A stretch of DNA of 64,000 nt from Bacteroidales bacterium (GCA_017443025.1 JAFSPG010000018.1:248001-312000); one strand, 5' to 3'. Positions 26,197 through 36,267 are shown, numbered from the stretch's first letter. Notes: a model not told the origin generated them from the sequence alone. A program made the numbers and translations.

Positions 26197-28350
26197 ATGA
26201 AATCTTACTCTACCAAAGACATCCGCAACGTGGTTCTCCTCGGAAGTTCCAAATCCGGTAAGACCACTCTTGCAGAAGCTATGCTTTTCGAAGGCAAGGT
26301 CATCGACCGCAGGGGTACAGTTGAGGGCAAGAACACCGTGTCCGACAACACTGAATTCGAGCAGACCAACCAGAAGTCCGTTTACTCGACCCCTCTGTAC
26401 GCCGAGTTCATGAACACCAAGATCAACTTCATCGACGCACCCGGTTCCGATGATTTCAGCGGCGGCGCACTTGCAGCTTTCAAAGTCTGCGAAAGCGGCG
26501 TTCTCGCTGTCAACGCACAGCAGGGTGTTGAGGTCGGTACCGAAATTTTCGCACGCTACGCCGACCAGTACAACGTTCCCCTCATCCTTGCCGTCAACCA
26601 GCTCGACCACGAGAAGGCCAACTGGGACCTCTGCCGCAACTCCATTCAGGAAGCTTTCGGCAAGAAGGCCGTGTTCATCCAGTTCCCTCTTGCAGTAGGC
26701 ACCGGATTCAACGGCTTCGTTGATGTCCTCACCCAGAAATGCTACAAATTCAAGGATGCCAACGGTACCCGCGAAGAGATGGATATCCCTGCAGAGTTCG
26801 CCGACGAGGCTGAAAGCCTCCGCCAGGAACTTATGGAGAAGGCCGCTGAAGGCGACGACGCCCTCATGGAGAAATTCTTCGACACCCTCGAGCTCAGCAC
26901 CGAGGAAATCGTAAAGGGTCTTGCCGCAGGTCTCAAGAAGCACGAGGTCATCCCAGTACTCTGCCTCTCCGCAAAGAATGATATCGGCGTAAAGCGCCTC
27001 ATGGAGTTCATCATCGGCGTAGCACCTTCACCCGAAGGAACCGTACAGAAGACCGTCGAAGGCGGCGAGCTTGCCTGCAAGGCAAACGGCCCCGTCAGCA
27101 TCTTCATCTACAAGACTTCCGTCGAGCAGCACCTCGGTGACGTATCTTACTTCAAGGTAATGAGCGGCACCCTCAACGAAGGCGCCGACCTCGTCAACCC
27201 CGAGAATGGCAACGGCGACCGCCTTTCCGCCATCTACGCCGTAGCAGGCGCCAAGAAGGAGAAGGTCACCAGCATCTGCGCCGGCGACATGGGTTGTACC
27301 ATGAAGCTCAAGAACGGCAAGACCGACGTTACCCTCGCAGTAGCAGGCCAGGATGCAATCGAGCATATGGTATTCCCTGACGCCAAGTATCGCTGCGCCG
27401 TCAAGGCTATTGACAAGAACGACGAAGCCAAGGTCGGCGACGCCCTCAACAAGATTGCAGCCCAGGATCCTACCATCACCGTAGAATATTCCAAGGAGCT
27501 CCGCCAGACCATCCTCAGCGGTATGGGCGAGCAGCACATCAACCTCGTCAAGTGGAGAGTCAACAACGAGTTCAAGCTCCAGATCGAGCTCTACGCCCCG
27601 AAGGTTCCTTATCGCGAGACCATCACCAAGATTGCAACGGCTCAGTACCGTCACAAGAAACAGTCCGGCGGCGCCGGTCAGTTCGGCGAGGTTCACCTCC
27701 TCGTCTGCCCTTACGTAGAGGGTCAGGAAGCTCCCAAGAATTTCAAGATCGACGGCAAGGACACCGTATTCAACTTCAAGAGCCAGGATATCTCTGAGCT
27801 CGAGTGGGGCGGCAAACTTGAATTCTACAACTGCGTCGTGGGTGGTTCCATCGACCTGGGCTTCATGCCCGCCATCCTCAAGGGTATCAAGTCCAAGATG
27901 GAGGAAGGCCCTCTCACCGGTTCGTACGCCCGCGATATCCGCGTTTACGTATATGATGGTAAGATGCACCCGGTAGACTCCAAGGAAATCGCCTTCATCA
28001 TCGCCGGCCGCAACGCCTTCAAGGAGGCCTTCCGCAACGCCGGTCCGAAGATTCTCGAGCCTATTTACAATGTTGATATCCTTACCCCTAACGACTATGT
28101 AGGTCCTTGTATGTCTGACCTCAACGGTCGCCGTGGCATGATTATCAACCAGGATATGGAGAAGGGCTTCACCGTGCTCCATGCACGCGTTCCGCTCGCC
28201 GAGCTTTACCGCTACTCCACCACCCTCAGCTCCCTTACCGGAGGCAGCGCTACATTCACGATGAAGTTTGCAGAGTACCAGCCCGTTCCGGCTGACGTAC
28301 AGACCAAACTCCTCGCCGAATACGCCGCACAGGAGAAGGACGAAGACTAA
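26197..28350 (+). CDS. Elongation factor G paralogue with altered GTPase motifs (EF-G2-like)
   Basis: A 717-residue five-domain EF-G homologue, a translocation factor on the ribosome. The P loop is kept (GSSKSGKTT, 16-24), but the usual G-H-[IV]-D there is gone. The switch I RGITI signature is absent; the region reads NQKSVYSTPL. Switch II is DAPGSDDF (80-87) instead of DTPGHVDF, so the catalytic His is Ser84. The guanine motif is NQLD (134-137) instead of NKxD. Domains III-V follow, with the domain IV loop region near GGAGQFGEV and the domain V end LSSLTGGSATFTMKF. In Bacteroides an EF-G paralogue lacking GTPase activity (EF-G2) supports translation in carbon-limited cells; this protein fits that type. 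The ATG at 26197 was chosen over an earlier in-frame start. Confidence 0.93.
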   Translation: MKSYSTKDIRNVVLLGSSKSGKTTLAEAMLFEGKVIDRRGTVEGKNTVSDNTEFEQTNQKSVYSTPLYAEFMNTKINFIDAPGSDDFSGGALAAFKVCESGVLAVNAQQGVEVGTEIFARYADQYNVPLILAVNQLDHEKANWDLCRNSIQEAFGKKAVFIQFPLAVGTGFNGFVDVLTQKCYKFKDANGTREEMDIPAEFADEAESLRQELMEKAAEGDDALMEKFFDTLELSTEEIVKGLAAGLKKHEVIPVLCLSAKNDIGVKRLMEFIIGVAPSPEGTVQKTVEGGELACKANGPVSIFIYKTSVEQHLGDVSYFKVMSGTLNEGADLVNPENGNGDRLSAIYAVAGAKKEKVTSICAGDMGCTMKLKNGKTDVTLAVAGQDAIEHMVFPDAKYRCAVKAIDKNDEAKVGDALNKIAAQDPTITVEYSKELRQTILSGMGEQHINLVKWRVNNEFKLQIELYAPKVPYRETITKIATAQYRHKKQSGGAGQFGEVHLLVCPYVEGQEAPKNFKIDGKDTVFNFKSQDISELEWGGKLEFYNCVVGGSIDLGFMPAILKGIKSKMEEGPLTGSYARDIRVYVYDGKMHPVDSKEIAFIIAGRNAFKEAFRNAGPKILEPIYNVDILTPNDYVGPCMSDLNGRRGMIINQDMEKGFTVLHARVPLAELYRYSTTLSSLTGGSATFTMKFAEYQPVPADVQTKLLAEYAAQEKDED

Positions 28351-28389
28351 GCGTGGCGCGCAAATAGTTAATAATCAATCAAATAAGCA

Positions 28390-28423
28390 AAATTGGTGTC
28401 CCGATTTCAGGACACCAATTTTT
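28390..28423. terminator. Bidirectional terminator between the EF-G paralogue and folA
   Basis: AAATTGGTGTCC (28390-28401) pairs perfectly with GGACACCAATTT (28410-28421) around an 8-base loop. T-runs follow on both strands. The two genes converge, so it should stop both transcripts. Confidence 0.9.
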
Positions 28424-28447
28424 ATTAAAGTATTAATTTACAGTTAT

Positions 28448-28951
28448 TTACGCGCCACGACGGCAATAGCGGACAAAACGGAAGTCGAGATTGTTTTCCT
28501 CGTCGTGCTTTAATTCAGACTGCCAGTCGGGGACCCACTGCGCCGGAGAAATCTCCGGGAAAAATACATCGGCATCCTCCGGGATTGCATCGACGTGGGT
28601 TATGTACATAGTGTCCGAAAGCGGCATAGCCTCGGCGTAAGTGTACGCCCCGCCGATAACGAAGCATTTCTCAGCGCCGGATGCTTCGGCGGCCGCATAG
28701 GCGGCATCAAGAGAATCCACTATGGTGATTCCTGAAGGAGCATCTGGCCAGGGGAAGATGGAAATCACAATGTTCATTCGCCCGGGGAGCGGTCGGCCGA
28801 TAGACTGGTACGTCATGAAGCCCATGATGACCGGGCAGCCGGCTGTCGTGGCCTTGAAGTACTTGAGATCTTCAGAGAGGTGCCAGAGAAGCTGGTTCTT
28901 GCGACCGATGGCGTTATTTGCCGCGATGGCAACGATGAGTGATTTCTCCAT
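28448..28951 (-). CDS. folA: Dihydrofolate reductase
   Basis: A 167-residue DHFR, which makes tetrahydrofolate from dihydrofolate with NADPH. The fold is clear: IVAIAANNAIG, LLWHLSEDLKYFK (the Asp is the catalytic acid), SIGRPLPGRMNIVIS, CFVIGGAYTYAEAM and MYITHVDA. Two things are odd: the LPW loop reads LLW, and the usual G-[RK]-x-T, which binds the NADPH phosphate, reads GFMT. It is two bases after mutS and shares its transcript. ThyA, its metabolic partner, lies 6.5 kb away in another operon. Confidence 0.94.
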   Translation of the reverse strand: MEKSLIVAIAANNAIGRKNQLLWHLSEDLKYFKATTAGCPVIMGFMTYQSIGRPLPGRMNIVISIFPWPDAPSGITIVDSLDAAYAAAEASGAEKCFVIGGAYTYAEAMPLSDTMYITHVDAIPEDADVFFPEISPAQWVPDWQSELKHDEENNLDFRFVRYCRRGA

Positions 28952-28953
28952 GA

Positions 28954-31542
28954 TTACAGTCCGAGTTCTTTTTTCATGTCGCGGAGCAGGTCGAAGGCCT
29001 GCATCGGGGTCATATTGTCAAGGTCGGCCCTGCGGAGCGAGTCGCGCAGCGAAGAAAGCGTAGGGTCGTCGAGCTGGAACAGCGACAGCTGCATCGCCGA
29101 CTCGCCCTTGGCGCCGCTGCGTTTCGAAGCTTCGGCGGCATCTTTCTTCTCGAGGGCCGAAAGGGTTTCTTCCGCCCTTTCTACAACTATCTTAGGCATG
29201 CCCGCCATACGGGCGACGTGAATACCGAAACTGTGTGCCGTTCCTCCGGGTTCGAGCCGGCGGAGGAAAATGATATTCTTGCCGCTTTCCTTGACCGCAA
29301 CGTGGAAATTGCGGACGCGGGGATATATGTCTTCAAGGTCGTTCAGCTCGTGATAATGGGTGGCGAACAAGGTTTTCGCCCTGTGGCCATATTCGTGGAT
29401 ATATTCCACTATCGAACGGGCGATGGACATTCCGTCGTAGGTGGATGTACCGCGGCCGATTTCATCGAGAAGGACAAGAGAGCGGGGGCTGAGATTGTGG
29501 AGAATCATCGACGTCTCGAGCATCTCCACCATAAAGGTTGATTCGCCACGGGAAATATTGTCGGACGCCCCTACGCGGGTGAAAATCTTGTCGAAATATC
29601 CTATTCTTGCCGATTCCGCAGGTATGAAGCTGCCTGTCTGGGCCATCAGGACGATAAGGGCCGTCTGGCGGAGAAGGGCAGATTTTCCCGACATGTTCGG
29701 GCCGGTCAGAATCATTATCTGCTGCTGCGTACGGTCGAGGTAAATGTCGTTGGGAACATATTCCTCTCCGGGCTTCATCGTGGTCTCGATTACCGGATGG
29801 CGGCCTGCCTTGATTTCGAGGGAATCGCCGTCGTCGACGACAGGACGGCAATAGTGGTTTGCGAGCGCAAGGTCTGCAAAGCCGGCAAGGACGTCTAGCT
29901 TGGCCAGCATTCCGGCGTTCGCCTGAATCTGGGGAATCGCCGCCTGAATCTCCCTCACAAGGGCCCCGTAAATCTCAGCCTCGAGGACGTAGATCTTTTC
30001 TTCCGCGCCGAGAATCGCCTCCTCGTATTCCTTCAGTTCCGGAGTGATATAGCGCTCGGCTGAAACCAGAGTCTGTTTGCGAATCCACTCCGGCGGAACC
30101 TTATCCTTGAAGGTATTCCTCACCTCGAGATAATATCCGAAGACGTTGTTATAGCTTACCTTGAGGGAAGTAATGCCGGTACGCTCGCTTTCGCGCTGCT
30201 GAAGTTCGAGAAGATAGTTCTTGCCGCCGCGGGAAATGTCTCGCAAGCGGTCGAGCTCGGGACTTACGCACGCGGCAATTACGTCGCCTTTGCCAAGAAT
30301 GGCGGCAGGGTCGGCGCAAAGGGTTCCGGTGATGGTTTCAATAAGTTTGCTGCAGTCGCTGAGCCTTGATACGAGCGGCTCGAGAGCCGGCTGCTCCAGG
30401 CAGAGGGCCCGGATAGGAGCTATCTGCGAAAGCCCGCGGCTGAGCTGCATGGTTTCGCGAGGGCCTATTTTGCCGGCGGCAGCCCTGGCGATTATGCGCT
30501 CAAGGTCGCCGATGGCCGATATCTTTTCACGTACCTCGGAAAGCAACTCCTCGTCTTTCGTGAAAGTTTCAACGGCGTCGAAACGCTTTCCGAGCTCCTC
30601 CGTGTCCATGATGGGCATCGAAAGATAGGTTCTCAGAAGGCGGGCTCCCATCGGGGAGGCGGTATGGTCCATCACCGAAAGAAGACTGGCTCCTTCGGAG
30701 GAAAATACTTCGAGATTGCGGACGGTAAAGCGGTCCATCCAGACATATTTCCCTGCATCGATACGTGAGAGGGAGCATATATTGCCGATTCCGGAATGGA
30801 AGGTCTGCTCAAGATAAACGAGGAGGGCGCCTGCGGCCGCTACGCCGAGAGGGCACTGCTCCACCCCGAAGCCCTTGAGACTGTCGGTCCCGAGCTGCTT
30901 GCAAAGGCGCTTTTCGGAGCTGTCGGACACAAAAGCCCACTCGTCGAGAGTGGTAATATATACTTCCGGGAATTTTTCCTTGAGGCCGCGGGCGGCGGAG
31001 CGGGTGGAAACCAGTTCCCTGGGCTTCATGAGGGAAATCAGATTGCCCACGAAATCTTCCGACCCCTGGGCAACCTGGAAGGTGCCCGTAGAAACATCTA
31101 GGAAGGCCACGCCCGAAGATGTTTTTTCCTGAACGAGGCCGCAAAGGTAGTTATGCTCCTTCTGCTCGAGCATGGTGTCGCCGAAGGCTACACCGGGCGT
31201 GACGAGCTCGGTAACACCTCTTTTCACCAGCTTGCGGCCGGCCAGCTTGGGGTCTTCGAGCTGGTCGCATACGGCCACCTTGTAACCGGCACGGATAAAC
31301 TTGGGGAGATATACGTCAATGGCGTGATGCGGAAAGCCTGCAAGCTCGATGTTGCCCTTATTGCCATTGCTTTTTTGGGTAAGGACTATGCCCAGGACCT
31401 TGCTGGCAATGACGGCGTCGTCGGAGTATGTTTCATAAAAATCACCCACCCGGTAAAGCAGGACTGCTTCGGGGTTTTGTGCCTTAACCTCGAAATACTG
31501 CTTGATAAGGGGGGTGTCTTCTGCTTTCTTCTTAACTGCCAT
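28954..31542 (-). CDS. mutS: DNA mismatch repair protein MutS
   Basis: An 862-residue MutS1, which recognises mismatches and starts repair. The N-terminal mismatch-binding motif is present (LYRVGDFYETYSDD, with Phe-x-Glu). The clamp and lever domains cover about 270-550. The ATPase has Walker A LTGPNMSGKSALL, the Walker B region LVLLDEIGRGTSTYDG and FATHYHEL. The C terminus (MTPMQAFDLLRDMKKELGL) is the usual dimer/tetramer tail. The -7 box lies only seven bases upstream of the ATG, so the mRNA may be nearly leaderless. folA follows at two bases. Confidence 0.97.
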   Translation of the reverse strand: MAVKKKAEDTPLIKQYFEVKAQNPEAVLLYRVGDFYETYSDDAVIASKVLGIVLTQKSNGNKGNIELAGFPHHAIDVYLPKFIRAGYKVAVCDQLEDPKLAGRKLVKRGVTELVTPGVAFGDTMLEQKEHNYLCGLVQEKTSSGVAFLDVSTGTFQVAQGSEDFVGNLISLMKPRELVSTRSAARGLKEKFPEVYITTLDEWAFVSDSSEKRLCKQLGTDSLKGFGVEQCPLGVAAAGALLVYLEQTFHSGIGNICSLSRIDAGKYVWMDRFTVRNLEVFSSEGASLLSVMDHTASPMGARLLRTYLSMPIMDTEELGKRFDAVETFTKDEELLSEVREKISAIGDLERIIARAAAGKIGPRETMQLSRGLSQIAPIRALCLEQPALEPLVSRLSDCSKLIETITGTLCADPAAILGKGDVIAACVSPELDRLRDISRGGKNYLLELQQRESERTGITSLKVSYNNVFGYYLEVRNTFKDKVPPEWIRKQTLVSAERYITPELKEYEEAILGAEEKIYVLEAEIYGALVREIQAAIPQIQANAGMLAKLDVLAGFADLALANHYCRPVVDDGDSLEIKAGRHPVIETTMKPGEEYVPNDIYLDRTQQQIMILTGPNMSGKSALLRQTALIVLMAQTGSFIPAESARIGYFDKIFTRVGASDNISRGESTFMVEMLETSMILHNLSPRSLVLLDEIGRGTSTYDGMSIARSIVEYIHEYGHRAKTLFATHYHELNDLEDIYPRVRNFHVAVKESGKNIIFLRRLEPGGTAHSFGIHVARMAGMPKIVVERAEETLSALEKKDAAEASKRSGAKGESAMQLSLFQLDDPTLSSLRDSLRRADLDNMTPMQAFDLLRDMKKELGL

Positions 31543-31549
31543 TGCACGG

Positions 31550-31557
31550 CAAATATA
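31550..31557 (-). promoter_or_regulatory. Predicted -7 box of mutS-folA
   Basis: The minus strand reads TATATTTG, a perfect TAnnTTTG. Only seven bases separate it from the mutS ATG, so transcription should begin about at the start codon. Confidence 0.5.
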
Positions 31558-31580
31558 GTGATTCTTTCCGGAATTATTTT

Positions 31581-31588
31581 TATTTTTG
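31581..31588 (+). promoter_or_regulatory. Predicted -7 box of the GT4 gene
   Basis: TATTTTTG matches TAnnTTTG and ends seven bases before the ATG at 31596, mirroring the mutS box on the other strand. A leader of zero to four bases is expected. Confidence 0.5.
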
Positions 31589-31595
31589 TAGGGAT

Positions 31596-32912
31596 ATGAA
31601 GAGGGTGCTCGTAATCACATATTACTGGCCGCCTGCGGGCGGCAGCGGCGTCCAAAGATGGGTGAAATTCTCGAAATATCTCCCGTCGGAAGGATGGCAG
31701 CCGGTAATTTACACACCTGAAAATCCGGAGATGCAGTCCGAGGATTCTTCCCTTGGCGCTGACGTCCCGCCTGAAGCCGAAATCATCCGCCGGCCCATCA
31801 CTGAAATCTACAGCCTGTACCGCCGGCTTACCGGCAAATCAGCCAGCCGCTCACAGGTCAATATGGTGAACGGCGGGAAGAAATCCCTTGCAGGCCGCCT
31901 GATGATGTGGGTCAGGGGAAAGTTTTTTGTGCCCGATCCAAGGGTGAGCTGGGTGCGTCCGTCGGTAAAATTCCTGAAAAAATATCTCCGGGAGCATCCC
32001 GTTGATGTAATAGTGAGCACCGGGCCGCCACACTCCATGCATCTCATTGCGCAGAAAGTGTCGCTCGCTACCGGCATCCCCTGGATATCCGACTTCCGCG
32101 ACCCCTGGACGAAAATTTTCTACTTCAAGCATCTGCATCTTTCGCCAAGGACGGTAAGGAAACACCAGCACCTCGAAAAGTCGGTACTTGACGATTCGAA
32201 AGCCGTCATAGCCGTTTCGCCCCTTGTCCAGGAGGAGTTCCACGAGATGACTTCTACTCCGGTGGAACTCATAACGAATGGGTTTGACCCTGAGGATTAT
32301 GCCGCGGCCGGTAGCCCCGATAAAGAATTTTTCACAATCTGCCATACGGGGCAGTTCGCCGCCGACGGCAACCCTGACGTCCTCTGGAAGGTTCTCGCAG
32401 GGAAGGCTGCCTCTGACGCTCAGTTCGCAAAGCTCCTTCGCATCCGCCTTGCCGGAGTTAGCGACGAAGCCGTGCTGAACTCCATCAGGGAGGCCGGCCT
32501 CGGAGATAATCTTACAGATTTGGGTTATGTAAACCACGATACCGCCATAAAGGAACAATGCGGAGCCTCCATCCTGATTCTTCCGCTAAGGAAAGAGCCT
32601 GAATACAGAGCCACGCTGCCCGGGAAACTCTTCGAGTATCTTGGAGCCCGCAGGCCCATCCTCGGCATAGGCCAGACCGACGGCGCCATGGCGCGCGTCG
32701 TGTCGGACGCAGGCGCCGGGCTGACCGCCGGATGGGACGACGAAAGCGCCATCACAGCTTTCATTGACAAGGCCTGGAAAAGCTTCGTTGAAGGAGGCTG
32801 CAAATTGGGGCCGGACGGCTTGTTCCCCGGAGGAAACATAGAAGCATATTCACGTAAAAATACAGCGGCAGCCCTTGCCGCCCTGCTTGAAAAAATCAGC
32901 TGTCATGAATAA
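31596..32912 (+). CDS. GT4-family glycosyltransferase
   Basis: A 438-residue GT-B glycosyltransferase. The N-terminal acceptor domain starts MKRVLVITYYWPPAGGSG, and the Rossmann-like C-terminal donor domain has ICHTGQFAADGNPD and the E-x7-E-type segment LPGKLFEYLGARRPILGIG. Bacteroidota proteins of this type transfer sugars in surface-glycan synthesis. The ATG at 31596 fits the -7 box; an upstream in-frame start would lie within the promoter. It overlaps the YfhO-type gene by eight bases (ATGAATAA), so the two are co-translated. Donor and acceptor are unknown. Confidence 0.9.
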   Translation: MKRVLVITYYWPPAGGSGVQRWVKFSKYLPSEGWQPVIYTPENPEMQSEDSSLGADVPPEAEIIRRPITEIYSLYRRLTGKSASRSQVNMVNGGKKSLAGRLMMWVRGKFFVPDPRVSWVRPSVKFLKKYLREHPVDVIVSTGPPHSMHLIAQKVSLATGIPWISDFRDPWTKIFYFKHLHLSPRTVRKHQHLEKSVLDDSKAVIAVSPLVQEEFHEMTSTPVELITNGFDPEDYAAAGSPDKEFFTICHTGQFAADGNPDVLWKVLAGKAASDAQFAKLLRIRLAGVSDEAVLNSIREAGLGDNLTDLGYVNHDTAIKEQCGASILILPLRKEPEYRATLPGKLFEYLGARRPILGIGQTDGAMARVVSDAGAGLTAGWDDESAITAFIDKAWKSFVEGGCKLGPDGLFPGGNIEAYSRKNTAAALAALLEKISCHE

Positions 32913-35472
32913 AAAATCTGTTTTGCAATATATCGGAATCATCCTCGCTTTCATAGTTTTGTCCTACGGCTTCGTGCCTCAGGTCCTGAGCGGGAAAATC
33001 GTTAATCAGAGCGATATCAGCGGCTATATAGGAATGGCTCACGAGGCCAATTCCTGGAACGCCGAACACCCCGACGAGCCTGCACTCTGGACTAATTCCA
33101 TGTTCGGAGGAATGCCCACGACCATGCTTAACGGGAACCAGGGCGGCGACGCCACACAGCCGATATACGATGCATTTTTCATTGGTAAACGGCCGGCCAG
33201 TTATCTGCTGATTTCCCTTCTCGGCGCGTTCCTGCTGATGCTGACATTCGGAATAAGCCCCCTGCTTGCCGCGGCCGGCGCAGTGGCGGTAACCTTCTGC
33301 TCCTACAATTTCCAGATTATACAGGTGGGGCACAACGCTAAAATGGTGGCCATCGCCTGGGCGCCCTGGGTTCTTGCCGCAGTAGTCTTTACCTACAGAA
33401 GAGCCCTGGAAACGATGGCCGGAAAAGAGGCTTGCGGAAGATTCGGAAAGGCGGCCTCAATGCTCGCCGGGCCCGTGCTTTTCGGCTTTGCCCTCAACTT
33501 CCAGATTAAGGCCAATCACGTCCAGATTTCATATTACCTCGCTCTCATCATCGCCGCATATGTGCTTGTACTGCTGGCGTGGATTCTGCTCAGGCATCGT
33601 GAACTTCTGAAAAAATTCTTCATCGCCTCCGGGCTCTTGCTGGTGCTCGGAATGGTAGGTATAGCCACCAATGCCAACAGGCTTATCCCCACATGGGAAT
33701 ATACCAAACAGACCATGCGCGGAGGCTCATCCCTGACATCCGACGGAGGCAAAAAGTCCACCGGTCTTGATTTCAGCTATGCCACACAGTGGTCTTACGG
33801 CCTGGAAGAACTTCCGAACCTGATGGTGGCCGATTTCAACGGAGGGGCCTCGGCCGCGGCAGTCAATCCCGATAAATCCGAGACCGTAAAAGCTCTGCAG
33901 AAAATGGGCTACGGCCGCAGGGAGTCCAGAAACTTCGCCAAATCCCTGCCAATGTATCACGGGCCTCAGCCCTTCACCGCCGGCCCCATGTACATGGGCG
34001 TCATTTCCGTTTTCCTTTTCATTCTGGCTCTGGGGCTCTATAAGGGCAAAGAAAAGTGGTGGCTGCTGATTCCTACAATCCTGGCGATTCTGCTGGCTCT
34101 CGGCGGGACATACGGAAGGGATGATTTCTTCAACACCCTCTTCCGCGATTTCAATAGGTTCTGGTTCGACCATACTCCATTCTACAATAAGTTCAGGACG
34201 GTTTCCATGGCCCTTGTGGTACTGCAAATCACCCTCCCTCTTCTCGGCGTGGCTGTGCTGGACAAGATTCTCAAACAGGAATATGACCTCAAGGATGTCA
34301 GGAAACACGTTCTTATAGCCACAGGAATAACAGGAGGATTCTGTCTGCTTCTGCTGCTTTTCCCGGGCATTGCCGGCTCTTTTACCAGTGCCGCAGACAA
34401 GAGTTTCCCGGAAATCATGCGGCCCGCTCTGGCCGCGGACAGGCAGGGGCTGCTTACTTCTGATGCGCTGGTCTGCCTCGGCCTAATACTGGCCACTGCC
34501 GGACTGATACTGTGGCAGGCTCTCGGGAAAGACGAGCAGAAACGTCTGTCGAGGGCCACGCTGGCAGGAATAGGCATTTCGGTGCTGGTCGTATTGAATC
34601 TGTGGGTGACAGGCAAAAGGTATCTGAACGCCGGTCATTTTGTGACTAAAAGCGATTTCAACTCCCATTTCGACCTTCGCGAAGTTGACAAATGGATTCT
34701 CGCAGACGATGCACTCGATTACAGAGTGGTGGACCTGAGTGTAAATACCTTCAGCGACGCAACTCCGAGCTTCCATCATAAGAATATCGGCGGTTATTCA
34801 CCTGTAAAATTCCAGCGCTATCAGGATCTTATAGACCACTATATAAGCGGTGAGCTTTCCAGCATTTACCGCCAGATTCAGGGTGCCGCCACGGTTCAGG
34901 AAGCCCAGGAAAAACTCGGGAAACTTCCCGTTCTGTCGGCCCTCAACTGCAAATACATCATTCTTGAAGGAAGTATTCCTCCGCTTGAAAACAAGGGTGC
35001 GCTAGGCAATGCCTGGTTCGTCGACAGCTGCGTAGTAGCCTCAAGCCCTGACGAAGAAATCGCCCTCCTTGGAGCCGTGGATTTATCCAGGGTAGCCGTG
35101 ATTCCGGCGGATTCTCCCGTCAGGGCTGCCGCCGCCGGGAATAACGACGACAGCATAGAACTCGTAAGCTATTCCCCCAACACTCTCATTTATTTTACCC
35201 GTACGCAGAGCGAGAGGCTCGCCGTTTTCAGCGAGGTCTGGTGCCCTTACGGCTGGAAAATGAGCGTTGACGGAAAGCCCGTCGCCGCACCGGCAAAGGC
35301 CGACTGGACGCTCCGCGCTGCGCTTATCCCTGCAGGGGAACACGAAATTACAATGACTTTTGATCCGGCCTCATATCGCACGGGAAGAGCGGTCGCGGCG
35401 GGCGGAAGCTGGATTTTAATCCTGCTCGCCCTTGCCGTAGCCGTAGCCTCATGGAAGAAAAAACGCAGCTAA
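32905..35472 (+). CDS. YfhO-family polytopic membrane protein, possible GT-C glycosyltransferase
   Basis: An 855-residue membrane protein. Many hydrophobic segments lie within about residues 8-560, and a mostly soluble domain of about 250 residues comes before a final membrane segment near the C terminus ([15 protein letters not shown]). A short extracytoplasmic loop after the first segment contains acidic residues (NQSDISG), as expected for GT-C proteins. YfhO of Bacillus adds sugars to cell-surface polymers using lipid-linked donors; the substrate here is not known. It overlaps the GT4 gene at its start, and its stop codon overlaps that of thyA (CTAA). Confidence 0.87.
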   Translation: MNKKSVLQYIGIILAFIVLSYGFVPQVLSGKIVNQSDISGYIGMAHEANSWNAEHPDEPALWTNSMFGGMPTTMLNGNQGGDATQPIYDAFFIGKRPASYLLISLLGAFLLMLTFGISPLLAAAGAVAVTFCSYNFQIIQVGHNAKMVAIAWAPWVLAAVVFTYRRALETMAGKEACGRFGKAASMLAGPVLFGFALNFQIKANHVQISYYLALIIAAYVLVLLAWILLRHRELLKKFFIASGLLLVLGMVGIATNANRLIPTWEYTKQTMRGGSSLTSDGGKKSTGLDFSYATQWSYGLEELPNLMVADFNGGASAAAVNPDKSETVKALQKMGYGRRESRNFAKSLPMYHGPQPFTAGPMYMGVISVFLFILALGLYKGKEKWWLLIPTILAILLALGGTYGRDDFFNTLFRDFNRFWFDHTPFYNKFRTVSMALVVLQITLPLLGVAVLDKILKQEYDLKDVRKHVLIATGITGGFCLLLLLFPGIAGSFTSAADKSFPEIMRPALAADRQGLLTSDALVCLGLILATAGLILWQALGKDEQKRLSRATLAGIGISVLVVLNLWVTGKRYLNAGHFVTKSDFNSHFDLREVDKWILADDALDYRVVDLSVNTFSDATPSFHHKNIGGYSPVKFQRYQDLIDHYISGELSSIYRQIQGAATVQEAQEKLGKLPVLSALNCKYIILEGSIPPLENKGALGNAWFVDSCVVASSPDEEIALLGAVDLSRVAVIPADSPVRAAAAGNNDDSIELVSYSPNTLIYFTRTQSERLAVFSEVWCPYGWKMSVDGKPVAAPAKADWTLRAALIPAGEHEITMTFDPASYRTGRAVAAGGSWILILLALAVAVASWKKKRS

Positions 35473-36263
35473 ACTGCAACGGGCGCCTTTATCGCTGGCC
35501 AGGGGTCGTAACCTTCGAGTGTAAAATCCTCGTACTTGAAATCAAAGATGCTCTTTACCTCGGGATTGATTATCATCCTGGGCAAAGGTCTCGGCTCGCG
35601 TGAGAGCTGCTCACGCACCTGCCCGAAATGGTTGAGGTAGATATGCGTATCGCCGGTGGTATGGATGAATTCGCCGGGCTTAAGGCCGCATACCTGAGCT
35701 ATCATCATTGTCAAGAGAGCATAGGAAGCAATATTGAACGGCACCCCGAGGAAGGTATCGGCGCTGCGCTGATACAGCTGGCAGGACAGCTTTCCGTCCG
35801 CCACATAGAACTGGAAGAGGCAGTGGCAGGGCGGAAGAGCCATTATATCAACTTCTGAAGGGTTCCAGGCAGTAACGAGCATTCTGCGGGAATCGGGGTT
35901 CCGGCGGATGGTGTCGATTACCTGCGAAAGCTGGTCTACGGCTTTACCGGAGGATGAATTCCAGCTGCGCCACTGATGTCCGTACACCGGCCCGAGGTCT
36001 CCGTTTTCGTCGGCCCATTCATCCCATATTGTCACGCCGTGCTCCTTGAGATAACCTATGTTGGTGTTGCCGGAAATGAACCACAGCAGCTCGTAGATTA
36101 TGGATTTAAGATGGACTTTCTTGGTCGTGAGCAGGGGGAATCCGGCCGAAAGGTCGAAGCGCATCTGGTGTCCGAAAACGCTCTTGGTGCCAACTCCTGT
36201 ACGGTCGTGCTTGACAGCGCCTTCCGTCATTATCCTGTTTAACAGATCGAGGTACTGTTTCAT
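35469..36263 (-). CDS. thyA: Thymidylate synthase
   Basis: A 264-residue thymidylate synthase, the same length as E. coli ThyA; it methylates dUMP to dTMP with methylene-tetrahydrofolate. Seen: [12 protein letters not shown] start, DRTGVGTKS phosphate-loop Arg, [11 protein letters not shown], the nucleophile Cys in [13 protein letters not shown], the dUMP site [17 protein letters not shown] and HIYLNH. The ATG at 36263 matches the family start; an earlier in-frame start would add 19 foreign residues. It is four bases after galM and last in the operon. Confidence 0.97.
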   Translation of the reverse strand: MKQYLDLLNRIMTEGAVKHDRTGVGTKSVFGHQMRFDLSAGFPLLTTKKVHLKSIIYELLWFISGNTNIGYLKEHGVTIWDEWADENGDLGPVYGHQWRSWNSSSGKAVDQLSQVIDTIRRNPDSRRMLVTAWNPSEVDIMALPPCHCLFQFYVADGKLSCQLYQRSADTFLGVPFNIASYALLTMMIAQVCGLKPGEFIHTTGDTHIYLNHFGQVREQLSREPRPLPRMIINPEVKSIFDFKYEDFTLEGYDPWPAIKAPVAV

Positions 36264-36267
36264 CTGC

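Noticed and set aside
27028-28182. 384-codon open frame on the minus strand
   Set aside because: It is antisense to the EF-G paralogue, which has clear domains; the reverse frame is low-complexity Leu/Val/Gly-rich.
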